From Effrenium voratum (taxonomy: Eukaryota > Sar > Dinophyceae > Suessiales > Symbiodiniaceae), in the NCBI GenBank assembly GCA_963377175.1, contig CAUJNA010000835.1, positions 619,501 to 683,500 on the forward strand: a stretch of DNA of 64,000 nt, in the 5' to 3' direction. A program made the translations under genes and the position numbers. The notes under the pieces are model-generated. The model was given only the letters and a program-made list of their open reading frames with translations. It made no database searches and had not been told where the DNA came from. Shown piece after piece: positions 38,680 through 51,085 of this stretch (positions are counted from its first letter, which is position 1; each line of letters begins with the position of its first letter).

Positions 38680-41600
38680 CTGAAAACAAGGGTAAAGCAG
38701 CTGGTCTGGGGTTTGGGCCATAACTGAACAACAGGCCTTTCAACAGCTTCACGGACCGCCTTCTTTGCGCAATAAATTACATTGCCACGAAGACAAGAAG
38801 CCCTCAGACGATGCGCAACCGCAAACGGATTGAAACGAGAGACCCACGTATGAGGAAGGACACAACGCCACAGAGACAGATAAGAGAAGCTTTGAGCTCG
38901 CTAGGCCGTTATTAGTTCTTAGTTCTTTCTATCAATTTCTATGTATTTTGTTGTATTCTGCCATTGTGGCGTTGCTGGGCTCCTTCAGCCACCGCAGCAA
39001 GGGCTCACAGCTCCTCCCTGCCCGCAGCTGCACACGGGCACGACTGAGTGTGCGCGGCCTTGCCAAATGCCTGCATGGCAGTGTAGAAGTGTAGGGGAAC
39101 ATGCAAGGTGCAACACTGTCATGATTCAGGGATTATGATTTTACTGATGCTAGCCCTGGGGGATCACTTTGAGAAGGCTGCTACAAGTCACCATGTCATG
39201 TCCCCTGGTTGGCCAGCCAATCTGCCAAAGCATAGCATGCGGCAAGGCGCCCCAGCCTAACTACGGGCACTGCCAGAAGACCGGAGCACAGCGGCTGGCT
39301 CCAGCCTTGCGCAAGCAATCCACACAGCCCTCGCGCAAATTGCGTCCCGGGGGTCAGTCCTCTTTTACGCGTCAACATGTTTTGCACTTTCCCTCTCAAC
39401 CGAAAAGGCGATGCAAGCAATAAGGACATGATTGTTGAAATTTACGCAGCTGGGCCGCAAAACCTGCTTTCGCCCTTGCCTCCAAATCCAATGAGATCCA
39501 AAGGGAGGCGCAAACCGGATATACCGGTCCGGAATACTGGAGATAAACATAGATTTCGGAATGCGTTGTTGTACTTGCTGCAAAAATAAAGAGTGAAGAC
39601 CTAGGTTTGCCGCATCTAGGCGACCTTCAGTGGAAGAAGATATGGTTTTCTTTTTTTTCTCCTTTTTTTCTCCGAGCAAGACTGCCAATATCTTGTCAAG
39701 CAAGAGTGCACATAATTATCCTCGTCTGAATGCCAAAGATCCGCCAATCCAAGCAATTGCTTTCCCCCGCACACAAATAAAAGCAAGGGATTCCGAATTG
39801 TGGACCATTAACCTCCAAACAGGAATCCAGCTTGCCTGAGAACACAAACTCCAAGCTATGACGCAAGTCACCTGAACAATGTTAGTCTGCTTCCAACAGG
39901 TGTCTAACCCTCAAGTTGAAAATTGATGTCCTCTAAATAGTGTTATGCACGTCTCCATAAATATTTCATGAAGAAGGCAGCAATCAATGCTCACTCCGCA
40001 CCGAATTTCAACATCATTGATATGAATTAGCCCGAAGCCCACCGGCAGCGCACGGCACCGACTTTCACAAGTTGGGCTGCACTGCACGGCACGCAAAACT
40101 CAAACATCGCAAGGTGGTTACTTTGGAAAGTCTGTATTGTATAGCTTCTATCATCCCTGTCAACTTTCTTCTTGGCTTCCCTGCCGATAATTCAAGCTTC
40201 AACAAAGCCTCTATGGAGAGTGAGACAAGGTTAGACCTCCTCCCCTCAAATAAACACTCCATTGCCTAGCTAAGTATGGACTTGCAAAGCCGCCCAAGCG
40301 TTGCAACGTGCTCTGCACACACACACACACACTGATGAGGGTGGCCAAAAACAGGACAAGTGGCGGCGAATTTCAGGATTGGAGGGCCGAGCACTTGCTT
40401 ACAGGACCTCCTCAGTCTACACTTTGACTTACTCATGCAGGCCGCAAATCTTGTGCAACCGGCACCAGCCGCCCACAACCAATACGCGACTAGAACAGGT
40501 TTGACCCTCACAGTGCCAAGTTTACTTCCAAACGCTCCTCAAGGGGATCCTTAGCACCATGGCAAAAGTCAAACCTAGTCGAAACGAAAACGCGACGGCA
40601 GAACCTTCTGGTGCTGAGGCACTGCATGCGCGCCTGCCCGATGTGTGGGGCGAGGGACCTGAACAGCCGGCACCAGCCTCAGCGCAGGCCCGAAAGTTAG
40701 GCTTGATTGACCTTGGTGCTGAATCTGCGTATCAAACAGGCTTTCTGTCTTTCTGGTCGCACAAATACCTGTTCATGCATTTTGCTCTAGATGAATCGTC
40801 TCAACTTGTTGCAATATGATGCTTGCGTAGCCCGAAGAGAACAATAGATCCAGCTGTACCAGCGTTCACAACCTCAAATTGATCCCTTCGAAACACTCGA
40901 CACGCCCTGAAGGGTTCAAGCAGCCAAGCCTCTGGCCGGGAACAGGCCACATCCATTGGCAAGAGGCGGCCCCGTTCAGACATGCCGAGTCGCGGCATGT
41001 GGGGTCCCTCGAGTCGCGATTTCGCTTACTAGGTGATGCGTGATTCATTTGTGTCCTGAAGCAAAGCTACGATTCTGGGGCCAGTGAGCTTCAGGGGACC
41101 GGCCCCAAATTACATGCAAATCCTGCAAACAAGTTGAGACTTGGCTGACGTCTGCATGTCACTGCCAGCGAACAGGCTGACCCAAAAAGGCTCCCGACTT
41201 GCTGAATCCTACCAAACCCCCCGTGAGTGCCTCGCTACTGTACGACTTGGCCTGCCTGGTAAACTTTTTCTGACCTGCGCGTGTGTGAAACCATTGGCAG
41301 GTCCGGGAAAAATGTTGAAGGAAACAGCGAATGAGGCCAGTGGCCCTGATAGAGCGACTCCAGCGAGTTTGCTAACAGCCGTTGGCAGTCCCTTGCAAGC
41401 ACCATGTGAAGGTCCATTGTGACCCACAGTATGGCTCAACTACACAAAATGCTTGACTAGAACACAAAACAATACGACTCGGAAAAGCGTCCCATATCTT
41501 GCTGCTGCTTTGCTGCATCGTTCTGCTTCTATTAAGTTGGGGATTTGAGTGGATTCTGCAGTCCATGTCCACGCATCTCTGGCAGGGTTACGTGCTTGCA

Positions 41601-44600
41601 ACTTGACTTCAGCTTTACGCTTCTGTTCGTGCAGCGGAACTCCCGTCAGCCGTCGGCACAGCCAGCTGCTGTGATGAGGTGTTCAACAAAAAAGCCCACC
41701 TGGAGAGTGACAGGACTTCTATTCCTCACCGGATACCCGGATACCATTGGCCAAGTCAAAATGCAACACAGCAACACAGCGAGCAAATTGAGGTGCCTTG
41801 AGATGCGTTCTGTCTACACATGCCAACTTTGCAATAGCTCCATGCTCCATCAGCTGTCCCGACCACCACCGAGCTGTCTTCTAAAGCAGCTGGTGCTCTG
41901 AAACTGCAGCTGGGCCCGGGGCAACAGGCCAAACCGGGCACCATGCTGAATTCAAGTCTTAGCCACTCGATCTGTTGGTTCGCTGCATACACCCTCAAGG
42001 CCTGGCCTCACAGCGCTTGAGTTTCCCCAGTGCCTAGACTCCTGGCAGAAAGCATACACTAAGGCATACATGTCCAAATATCTCGTGCACGGCTCCCTTG
42101 CAACTGTAGATTCTTGGAAGAGCCACGATATGCCGTGATTAGGCTTTTAGTTGTCCGCAGTGGACCCAAGAAAAAAAAGCAAAAGGCAGCGCAAGCCGGT
42201 GGCAAAGACAAGGCTGGCGAAAAACCCACTGGGCGCGGTTTGCGTGTACACGCCTTGAGCGAATGAGGCAGCGCTACATGGCTCGGCGACCGAACCGCGG
42301 ACGCTCACAGAGCCATTTTTTGCAACAATGGCTCAGCTTAGTACGTAGCCTGCAATATGGCAATGAGTGTGGAGATCCCTGGAGATCATTTCTCTCAAGG
42401 GGGCCTGCTGCCAGCCTCCATGTTCGTGGGAGCGACCGGCCCCTCTCCTCATCCGAAGCCTTTGTCAGAGGGCAGTATTGGATGCAACCCGGTGGAGCAC
42501 AATTGACTATACTTACCGAGGAATCCAATACATTTGATGGATTTCCCACGTGTTCTGGGACTGTAGCTGAACCCCACATTGGCATGCAGTTGGGTGATAA
42601 TCATGTGCAGTTGGTGTTGTTGTTGGTAGACTCACTTTGTCCCTCTTTTTAACGTTGCTTGACTGGATTGCAAACCATGCAAATTCAGCAACATATTGAG
42701 GAAAACATTCGAGGAGCCCTTCTTGATTGTGCGCTCGGCTCCAGGGAAGTGAAACAGCTGGAAACATCAAAGCTCGTAACGCAGGCTCGCCTGGCCTTGT
42801 CCGCCAGAGTCGCGTTGATAAGAAGAGAGCTGACCAATGCACACCCAGAAATGCATAGAAAGGCTGCAGCTAAAGCCCCACTTGCTTCTCGAACACACCA
42901 ATTTAAGGAGCCCTTACCCGCCGACAGCTTCGCTTCAAAACTTCCAATCTTGAGGAAACAAGTCAGTTGCAGAGAATCGAACACAAGAACTGGCCCCAAC
43001 AAAATGCAGCGCTTGGAGATATTGTGCGCCTTACTTTCCGACCGACGTCATAATATGCGATGATTAGCAAGGATTCTGCAGGCAAACAACCTATGGCGAG
43101 CACTGCACATGAGCATTGTCACGAAACTGCGCCAAGCCCTCAATGCCACTCACATGGCCAAGAGCAGCCGCCTCGGGAAGAACGTAGTAACTGTTCAAAA
43201 GGAACATGCTTACCTCTTTACAATCCTTGGACTCCTTGGACATCTGTGGCTTGTCTTCAAGCCTCGCTGAAATTCTTTCAGTGGCACGCAGCGGACTGTT
43301 CTCCAGCCTGCTCATTGGGGTTCGCAAAGAAAAGCCGCTGCTGCCGCCTGCGGCCACTCTGTGAACCTCATTTCTAACCGAAGCGCACCACCCCTGCATG
43401 CTCACTAAGTCCCTTTCAACGCACAATTTAGCCGGCCAGCACCCAAAATTATGCTATCGCAAACTTCATAAAGCATAAGGCACTCATTGGCTGTCTCTTT
43501 GTCCTCTACCTGAACGGTTCCTTGATTCGGAATGTCATTGTGCGCTCATGAATGTTTGGGTCCATGGTTGCAACAGTTCATTGGACATCCCTACCGACAC
43601 ATCTCAAGGCCACCACCAGGAGATTCTGAGGTTGAAATGATGAACTTTTGAACGGATGATAATTTGAAGGCGTCGCTGGGAAATGCGTGAAATCGAAAAC
43701 AGCGTGTTTTCCCAACACATCGTGATTTCCCCAAAACGTGGGGTTTGTTGGGTATGACACGTTCATCGGCTTTCGGCAACAATCTGAAGAAGGAGGCCGC
43801 GGATGTACATAGTCAAAAGTACCACCTTGATCAGCCTTGATCCCTCCGAAAAGGCTGCCAGGTTTATGACACGTGTGAAGCTGCAATGCCGTGGAAAAGG
43901 TGTGCTGGCTTTGAAGAGCGCAAGCTAAGGCAAAGCCCGTTTTTTGTTCACGACTGCTTTGATCTCCATCAAACAACTCGAATTAGCGCATCCGGAAGTG
44001 AACCCGAACAACCATAGAACCTTTATGGCTTGCCACGCTTTTCTACTTGCTTTCTACGGTTTAGCTACGGGTTAGAAAGCACGATGTTTTCCAAAAAACA
44101 CGATGTTTTCGGTTGGGGCGGGTTTCTATGGGTGTTCTATGGTTTCTTACGGGTTAGTCGCCAAGACCCTACCGCATTTTCAACATAACACGAAAAGCGT
44201 CAAAAAATCTCAAACAGCGTCACCCAGGTTGTTGCACTCAAAGGAAAGGCTTCGGGATTCCAGCCCCCTTCAAACTGGTTCGGGTGTGACCTGGCGCCAG
44301 CTCAGGGATCAGTGTAGATCCCTGCCCCTCATGATGTGAAGCAAAGCAACAAATAAGTAGTGTTTCCGCCAAATCGCTATCAGGAGTAGCATGGCAATTG
44401 ATTTTGTTGCAGAATGCAGTCGTTCAACACCTGCCTAGAGCTTCAAGAACCTGAACAATTGTCGTGCCCTGACTAAAACATCTTGCTTTCCTTGAACACT
44501 TTTTTTTTCAGAAGAAAGCATTGTGTTTTCGATGAAACCAAAACAAAGGCCTTCTGAGGCCAAACGCTCATTTGGAGCACAGGAGCAAAGGCAAGGGTCG

Positions 44601-45429
44601 GGAGTGGACTTGCTAAAAAACTGAAGTCTTGTTGCTTCATCACCCACCTCAAACTTGCACTGGTGCCGCATGGCAAGCAATGTCAAAAGTCCGCAAACCA
44701 GGCTTGCTTCACGCCCATGTGCTTTGCCCTGGCCATGGGACCGCGCCTTGTTAGAAACGCTGGAGCCGATGCCTGAAGTTTCGTCTGAACCTAAGGATAC
44801 GCCTGAAGCTTGGCCCGTTGCCTTGCTTCCAGAACACGTTTTGCGTGATGGGTCGTGGCTTTCTGGTTCTGGTTCTGCTCCAGGTGTCACCAACACCTCA
44901 AGGCAGAAAGCCACGCCAACATCTACAACAGCCGCAAACACACAACGTGTTGAGCGCAAACACCAATGGGCACTGTCGCATGAACAAGTGATTGCAAAGC
45001 TCTGAGCATGTTCTTAACACCGGCGCGAACCCAAACAGCCAGCACCATGTGGGCGCGCAAGCGTGAATGGCCTTAAAGCAAGAACAAACAGTGCTGTCCT
45101 GGACACTCGCGGGAATCAGCGTGACACACGCCAGCAGCTGCAAGTGTTTAGAGCTGCGATGTAGGTCACGTCTACCCTTCCATGCGAAAATCTGCAGAAA
45201 CAACTTCCATAAGCCGTTCCGCGCAATCCGGCACTTCCTCAACAACATGCCGCAAGGACAGCTAACAAACAATTCAAACCGTTTGCGCGACAAGCTTGCG
45301 TCTAAGAAAAGCTTATGAGGCTTTGCGCCACGTGTTGTCCTTGCGCGGGGGAGTCCTTGTGACCAACCCCACTCAATCTCAGCGCAGTTTGGCTTGGAAC
45401 ACTGCTCAAACGGCTGGATGGTCAAAACT
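38680..45429. other. Long unassigned algal stretch
   Basis: No exon is defensible. Open frames such as 42659-43063 plus and 40559-40819 plus have protein-like composition but no recognisable motif and are open on the other strand too. A short (AC)n run lies at 40316-40332. Confidence 0.5.
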
Positions 45430-45690
45430 CCTGCTTCCAGAAAACGCCAGTCTTCGCGCATGACAAGTCTCTTGCACGTTCCTTTCTCGACTCTACCGCC
45501 ACGCCCTTTTGTTTGCAGTTTGGAGCTGCTGTTGCGGCTGCAGTTGCGCTTGCAAGCAGTCGCTATCATTTGCCGTTTCCACCTGCGCTTGCCGCGGCTG
45601 CTCCGTCCTTGGCCGATTTTGTGCAAGCTTGCAAGAAGCTGCTTGGGCTTTCGCCGGTCTTTCGCGGATCTTTACGAAACTTGCTCCAAA
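45430..45690. repeat. Dispersed repeat, copy 2
   Basis: Diverged second copy of the repeat at 26577-26895, same orientation. It shares ccgccacgcccttttgtttg-type sequence, gcaagcagtc and gccggtctttcgcggatctt. The tttcgcgaa words are fewer here. Confidence 0.7.
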
Positions 45691-47430
45691 TACGGTGTCG
45701 CCACTCAATATACCCGTAAATAGGTAAACAGGGTTTTGCAGTACCTCCGCAAGGGTTACCGTCGGCCCGGCCAATTTAAATAACCGATTTAAATGGGTAT
45801 GTTGCGCTACTTTGCCTCTGGCCCGGCTGAATCTGGCTTAATCTGCTGAATCTGGCTGAACTTGACCGAAGTTGGTCTGGCTGAATCAGCTCTTGAGCGA
45901 GCACTCTGTCGATCAAATGCTCTGCTAACTTTGAAGGAACATTCAGAACTTTGCCTGCTCCGGCCGGCCCTTCAACCTCCAAAACCCTCCAGGTGCTCAG
46001 CTTCGGAATTGTATGAAACAGGTCTGGAATGTATCTGGATTGGTCTCATCTGGAAAATTGACTTTCTCCCCCTATCACCCTCACCCCTTTGTATTTCTTT
46101 CACAGGCTGGCATAAGCGTCCGAATCCCAGGTCCAAAGGGTCTGGAACGAAGTTGCAGGTGATCCGGACATCTGGATCCGGAGTTGTTCAGGACCTAATG
46201 TGCTTGGTGCCAGCAGTCTGAGTTGGGCAGTCTGCAATAGCAGCTGCGGCGGACAACTGGTGGGCAGCACTGAAAACGCAGAGCATAGAGAGAGAGAGAG
46301 AGAGAGCATATCAGCGTATGCGTCAAACAACGCTTTGAGCAAAGAGAGCGTTGACAGGTTTACCACACGAACATCGATGCGTTTCTATATCATTGGGGCC
46401 AAGGCACTGAGACGGGTGTCAGGTGCTTGGCGTAGTCTTCTGCCCGTCTTGCAGCGTCAGCGGAAATCTCGCCTGTGCATGCAATGCTGCACACGCAAGC
46501 CAATGGCATAGCTCACCCACTGAACCTGCTTGCCATTTGCAATCGTTCGGTGAATGCCATTGGACACAAAAGAAAGACCCCGGTCACCCTCTCAAGCATG
46601 AGGTGCGCGCTTGCGTGTGGACCCGACAGCTGCGCTCCAGTCACCATGAGTGTATGCCCATCAAGCTGCCCACTTAGATTTGTTACCCCATAAATGAAAA
46701 CACACACACACAACTATTTAAATATTGTACACGCAAGCAGCAAAACGGCCATCACGCCCATCACAATGAGCCAAGAGCTTTTGTATGAACCAGTAAGCTG
46801 CAGGTGAGGTACCGAAGGGAAATCCCTTCTCTTTTCACTCGTTCACGGAGTCGATTCTCAAACTTTGGCAACATATCCTACAGCTTTGCCACTCCAGCAG
46901 TTGCGATCGTTTGCTGGCTAAGTAACGTGCATGCTTTTCTGCGAGTGTGCATGCCCGTGTGTGTGTGTGCATGTGCGTGCAGTGGTGCACGACTGGAATT
47001 GAGCTAGTGTGTGTGTGTGTGCTTGTGTTCTTCGCATGTATGCGAAGGCTGCGAAGGTGTGTAGGTTTGTAGGTGTGTAGGTGCGCGGACATGCTTGCAC
47101 GCGTGCATGCGTGTGTGCATGTGACTCCGCGTATATGTATGCATGTATACATATTTCATACATTGCACATCATCACATATTCTGGCGATGACTCAAGGCA
47201 TACGTTAAAGGTGCCTGGAATTCGCTAAATCGCTGGTTTTAGGAAATCCTGTGGCGGGCCTCACGCGGGAGACCCTTGAGACCCCTCACATCATATTGAC
47301 TTGCTTTGCACATGGTTGGTTGGTATGGTTGGTCATCATTTTGGGGTTGCAGAAATTCCGATACCCAGCGGTACTGACCGAGTTTCTGGCTTTTGTCAAA
47401 ATTGAATCGCTTCGTTTCCCAACATGTTGA
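45691..47430. other. Unassigned; simple repeats
   Basis: Contains (GA)n at 46288-46306, (CA)n near 46699 and TG-rich sequence at 46940-47120. No gene is recognised. Confidence 0.5.
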
Positions 47431-47585
47431 CTGCCTGCATCGTCTGGGCAAAGACCGTCAGCTTGGGCGGCTCGTCGCGCTACCGAGCCAGCAACCAAGG
47501 CTGCCACTTCGACAGCCTGGCGGGCGCGCGTGCTACAAGACCATGCCACGTCTGATTCAATAAGCTCAAATTCGAGAAGGGAAGC
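47430..47585 (-). CDS. Candidate exon, alanine-rich helical peptide
   Basis: The minus strand reads ASLLEFELIESDVAWSCSTR, then ARQAVEVAALVAGSVARRAA. It looks like coding sequence of a helical protein. Borders are uncertain and no family is recognised. Confidence 0.35.
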
Positions 47586-48354
47586 CTCACCACAACTCCC
47601 CGTGTGAGGGCGCTGCCCTTTCCCAGCAAAACAAACGGCAAATGCGGCTTGTGGTGTACGAAATGAGATTGAAAGTTGGAGAACAGTTACAGCTGACACT
47701 TCGTCGCTGTTTCGAACTGTCACAGTTAGGTGGACACTTAGTGCACACGTGCCCCAGCACACTTCGCCTCGGATTGACTAGCGCCAACAGCCAAGGCTGC
47801 CTGCGCAGCAGCCTCGCCTACAAGAACAGCTCTGCAAGAACAGAAACCGCAGAAGCGCAGCGCCCAGAAGCACAACATCTAGCAACAACGTTTCAATTAA
47901 CTGGAAGAACTGACTGTAACACGAGTAATTGAGGTTTCCAAAGATCCAAACACGCACAAACCCGGTGCCGCCATGCGCCATGCTCTGATACAAAAAAACA
48001 AATCCCATGTGCCATGCTTTGCGGTACATCTATGCAATCCCAGGGTCCTGCTTGTTCAGCTGCTAGGCAGGCAAGGCTGCCGCAAAAAAATGCCTTGGGG
48101 CCAAGCGGGCGTGTCATAATTTGGTCGGGTTGATCGCACACAACTCCAAAACTCTCCAATACCGCACACCTTCACGTACATGTTGTAAATCACTAGGCAA
48201 CATCTAAATGCTGCACTGCTTCAGAACCCAGAGTTCAAGCCTATTTTGCAGCCTCCGGTGCGTTGGCGGCGGCGGCCTGAATGGGCAGAAACGCATGCAA
48301 AAGCTATGCAAACCTCGGAGCAACTCTCTCGGGCTTCCCAATTCTCTTCCAAAG

Positions 48355-48545
48355 TTTGACAGCTGCTGCTGCTGCTGCAGCTGTGGCTTTTGCTGTTGCT
48401 GCTGCAGCTGTTGCTATTGCTTTTGCCTTTGCCGCTGCTGCTGCTGGTGCTGTTGCTGCTGCAGCTACTGCTGCTGCCGCGGCTGCTACCGTTGCTGTGC
48501 TGTTGCCGTTGCCGTTGCTGGCGCTGTTGCTGTTTCTCTTGCTGC
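48355..48545. repeat. Degenerate GCT/GTT/GCC trinucleotide repeat
   Basis: About 190 bp of imperfect (gct)n with gtt, gcc and ttt variants, open in all frames (Ala-, Ser/Gln- or Leu-rich). On the minus strand one frame gives long alanine runs followed by VKLWKRIGKPERVAP. Its 3' portion 48463-48540 is duplicated at the right end of the window. Confidence 0.85.
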
Positions 48546-49119
48546 TGCTCCAGCCAGCACAGGGCCGGCAGTGTCGATAAGGACGATGAAAATTGTGACG
48601 GTTCTGGTGAGGATTCTGACAATGCGGTTGAAGGTTGTGGTGGTCAAGGCAACAAACAGGGCTCCATCCGACCCAATCATTTGCCACTACTAATTCTATA
48701 TATTACATACTAAATCAATACTATTTTTCCAGACAGCCAAGCTCCTCGGATGTGCTTTTTAGGGGCCACCCTAGAAATGATCAACAAGGCTGCCTTGCGG
48801 TTTCTATTATTGGGTTCCCTTCATAAGGTCTTACTGAAAAGTTGAACTCTGACCATTTTTCTTTCAAACAAATGGTGTGCTTTGCGTAAGCGGCTTTTAT
48901 CAGTATTGCTTTTCCTTTGCAGCTACTACTCAAAGTTGCATTCAAATCAAAGGGGTCTCGCTTTCCAATTTGAACCTAATACTTGAACAAAGCAGTGTGA
49001 ACCAGTTCTGGCCAAAAGCCGGGGGACCGAAATAATAAACCTTCCGGGGGGTAGGGGGATCGTGTTGCTAAAGTTGCCCAACGCACTTGTGTGGGGAACT
49101 CAAAAACCGACGGGCCGGG

Positions 49120-50733
49120 GCCTCGCCAGCATGCATTGCTGCATCCTTCTTGGTGGCTCCGGCAGCAATGGCCGCCTGACAGCCGGCGTAGCAGCAAGCA
49201 GCTGCTTTCATTGCCTCTTGAGCTTTGCGACAAATGAAGCTGCGCCATCCAAACCGCAACCTGCTTGTGGGTCACGTTACGGTGAGACGCATACAGTCGT
49301 AGTGTTTGCCAAGTGACTTAAGAAGTCTTGGCTGAAACTCGGCCTTTCTACGAAAGCTTGTTTGACCCCAATGACGCATAGCCGCATAGCCTTTCAGGAT
49401 CGGGTTGGGGTCAAAGCATGACTTTGTGTCAGAGGAGACACAGGGGTGGGACAAGACGAGCGGGCGGCACACACATGTCACATCTGCTTCTTCCTTTATT
49501 CATTATTATTCTTCTTCTCTGTATGTTTCGCATTGCGAATGCAGTTTGCAGCACTCACAACACACACACACATCCGAATTCCGGTCAGCCTTGCCAGCGG
49601 CTTCGCTGGCAACTCCCAGCCGCGCATGGCTTAGAACCGTGTCCTCCGGTCAATTAATGGACAGAAACAAAACAGCAAGGCTGCAATTCTGAAGATGCTG
49701 TGGACAACCCCACATGTCACTTCTGGCTTCATGCGTGATCCTGGGGGTTGACACAGCCTTCACGGGAAGATTGTGCTCGGTGCCTGTGCGCTCGGCAGTC
49801 CTTGGTGGCGTCTGCCGCCGCTTGGAAGACCACCTTGGCCACCTGGCTCGAGAATAGATGAGCTCAGGGTTCAAACAATTTCTGCAATATCTTGTTGCGA
49901 GTTCAAACCCCCGCCCCCCCCCCCCCTTCAAGGTTGACAAGGTTTGGGAGGAGCAGAAATTTGGGGCTGCCTGGAGATACCCCCTCCTAAGAACTTGAGG
50001 TCTGGATGAAGGGACTTGAGGCTTGAGGATTGTCATGGATTTGAGGGACTTTGGATATGTAAAGAAATCTTTGGCTTGGTTGTTGGCCCAGTTTTTTGTG
50101 GAAACCAGGAATGGTTGGGGGTGAGTTTGCTGGAGCTGTTTAAAGGGGCCTGTTTGCTTTGGCAAGGGGGGTGGCAGCGGGGAACCTTTCATTAGGGAGG
50201 GGTGCTTGGGAGGGCCCAAACATGGAGGATTTTTTAAAGGAAACCTTGTTGGTTTAGTATTCGTGGGAACCTGGGGGGAAAAGAGGAAACCTTTAATCTG
50301 GGGGTGGGGGTAATTACTGTTATTTGTTCCCTGACATTACCCTCGTCACTTCTCACATCTGTCTTCCTTGTGTGCTTGCAGGCTGCCCGATCTGTGATAC
50401 CCGCCTGCTGGCTGCAAAAGCCAGCGGCGATAACCACTTTTTGTGCCGCCTCGCCCGCAATGCTTGCAACCTGCGTGGCAAATGTGAATTAGTTTTAGCC
50501 TCTCCAAGACTTGCCTGGCATGAACTACCTGGTGCACACCTAGTGGTTCGGCAGCAATGGCTGATTGGGACTGAGAAATGTTGAATGCACATATCAGCAC
50601 ACTGCAGCTTGCAAAGAAATGGAGACAGCTCGTTCCAGCTGCCTGATAGGCAGACTTGCCCTCAGCAATGGCTGCATTGGCCGCTGTGGACGCGCTTGCT
50701 TTGGCAGCAGCAGTGGCTCGTCGTGTGGACCCA
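49120..50733 (-). CDS. Alanine-rich protein gene, three exon pieces, abutting the large element
   Basis: Minus-strand pieces are 50733-50643 (ATAAAKASASTAANAAIAEG, then KSAYQ before GCAGCT, a GC donor), 50470-50422 (VASIAGEAAQKVVIAA, after a ccacgcag acceptor) and about 49230-49120 (EAMKAAACCYAGCQAAIAAG, then ATKKDAAMHAGEA). All three are low-complexity Ala/Lys/Ser helices, suggesting one repetitive protein. The most upstream piece is cut at 50733, exactly where the terminal repeat of the 13-kb element begins. GCT-rich sequence at 48.4 kb and beyond 63,923 may encode more of it. Function unknown. Confidence 0.45.
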
Positions 50734-50943
50734 CTACCCGGAGAATAGATGGCACATTTACGACGTATATTTTTAAGTAGATGGCACGGGGTGATATAAA
50801 AATGCCAATTCACAGTTGGCACATATCTTCAATTATCCGGCGAATTGTGCCATCTACTGGCTCAAAAAATCAGGGAATATCCAGGGGGTCAAAAACATTG
50901 TGCCATCTACTTTGCAAACATGTCCGCCAACCCCTTCTGTGAG

Positions 50944-51085
50944 TGGATCGGAGTGAAGTGGGAGTGGAGTGGTGTGGCGTGGAGTGGAGTGGAGTGGAGT
51001 GGCGTGGCGTGGAGTGGAGTGGACTGGCGTGGGAGTGGAGTGGAGTGGAGTGGAGCGGAGCGGAGTGGAGCGGCGAGGAGTGGGG
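50944..51085 (+). repeat. (GGAGT)n satellite
   Basis: About 28 units of ggagt with gcgt and gagc variants, just inside the left terminal region of the element. Confidence 0.95.

Noticed and set aside
48221..48713. Poly-alanine, poly-serine or poly-leucine protein at the GCT-rich tract
   Set aside because: The trinucleotide repeat is open in all frames, so no frame can be chosen on openness. Only the neighbouring exon pieces suggest alanine coding on the minus strand.
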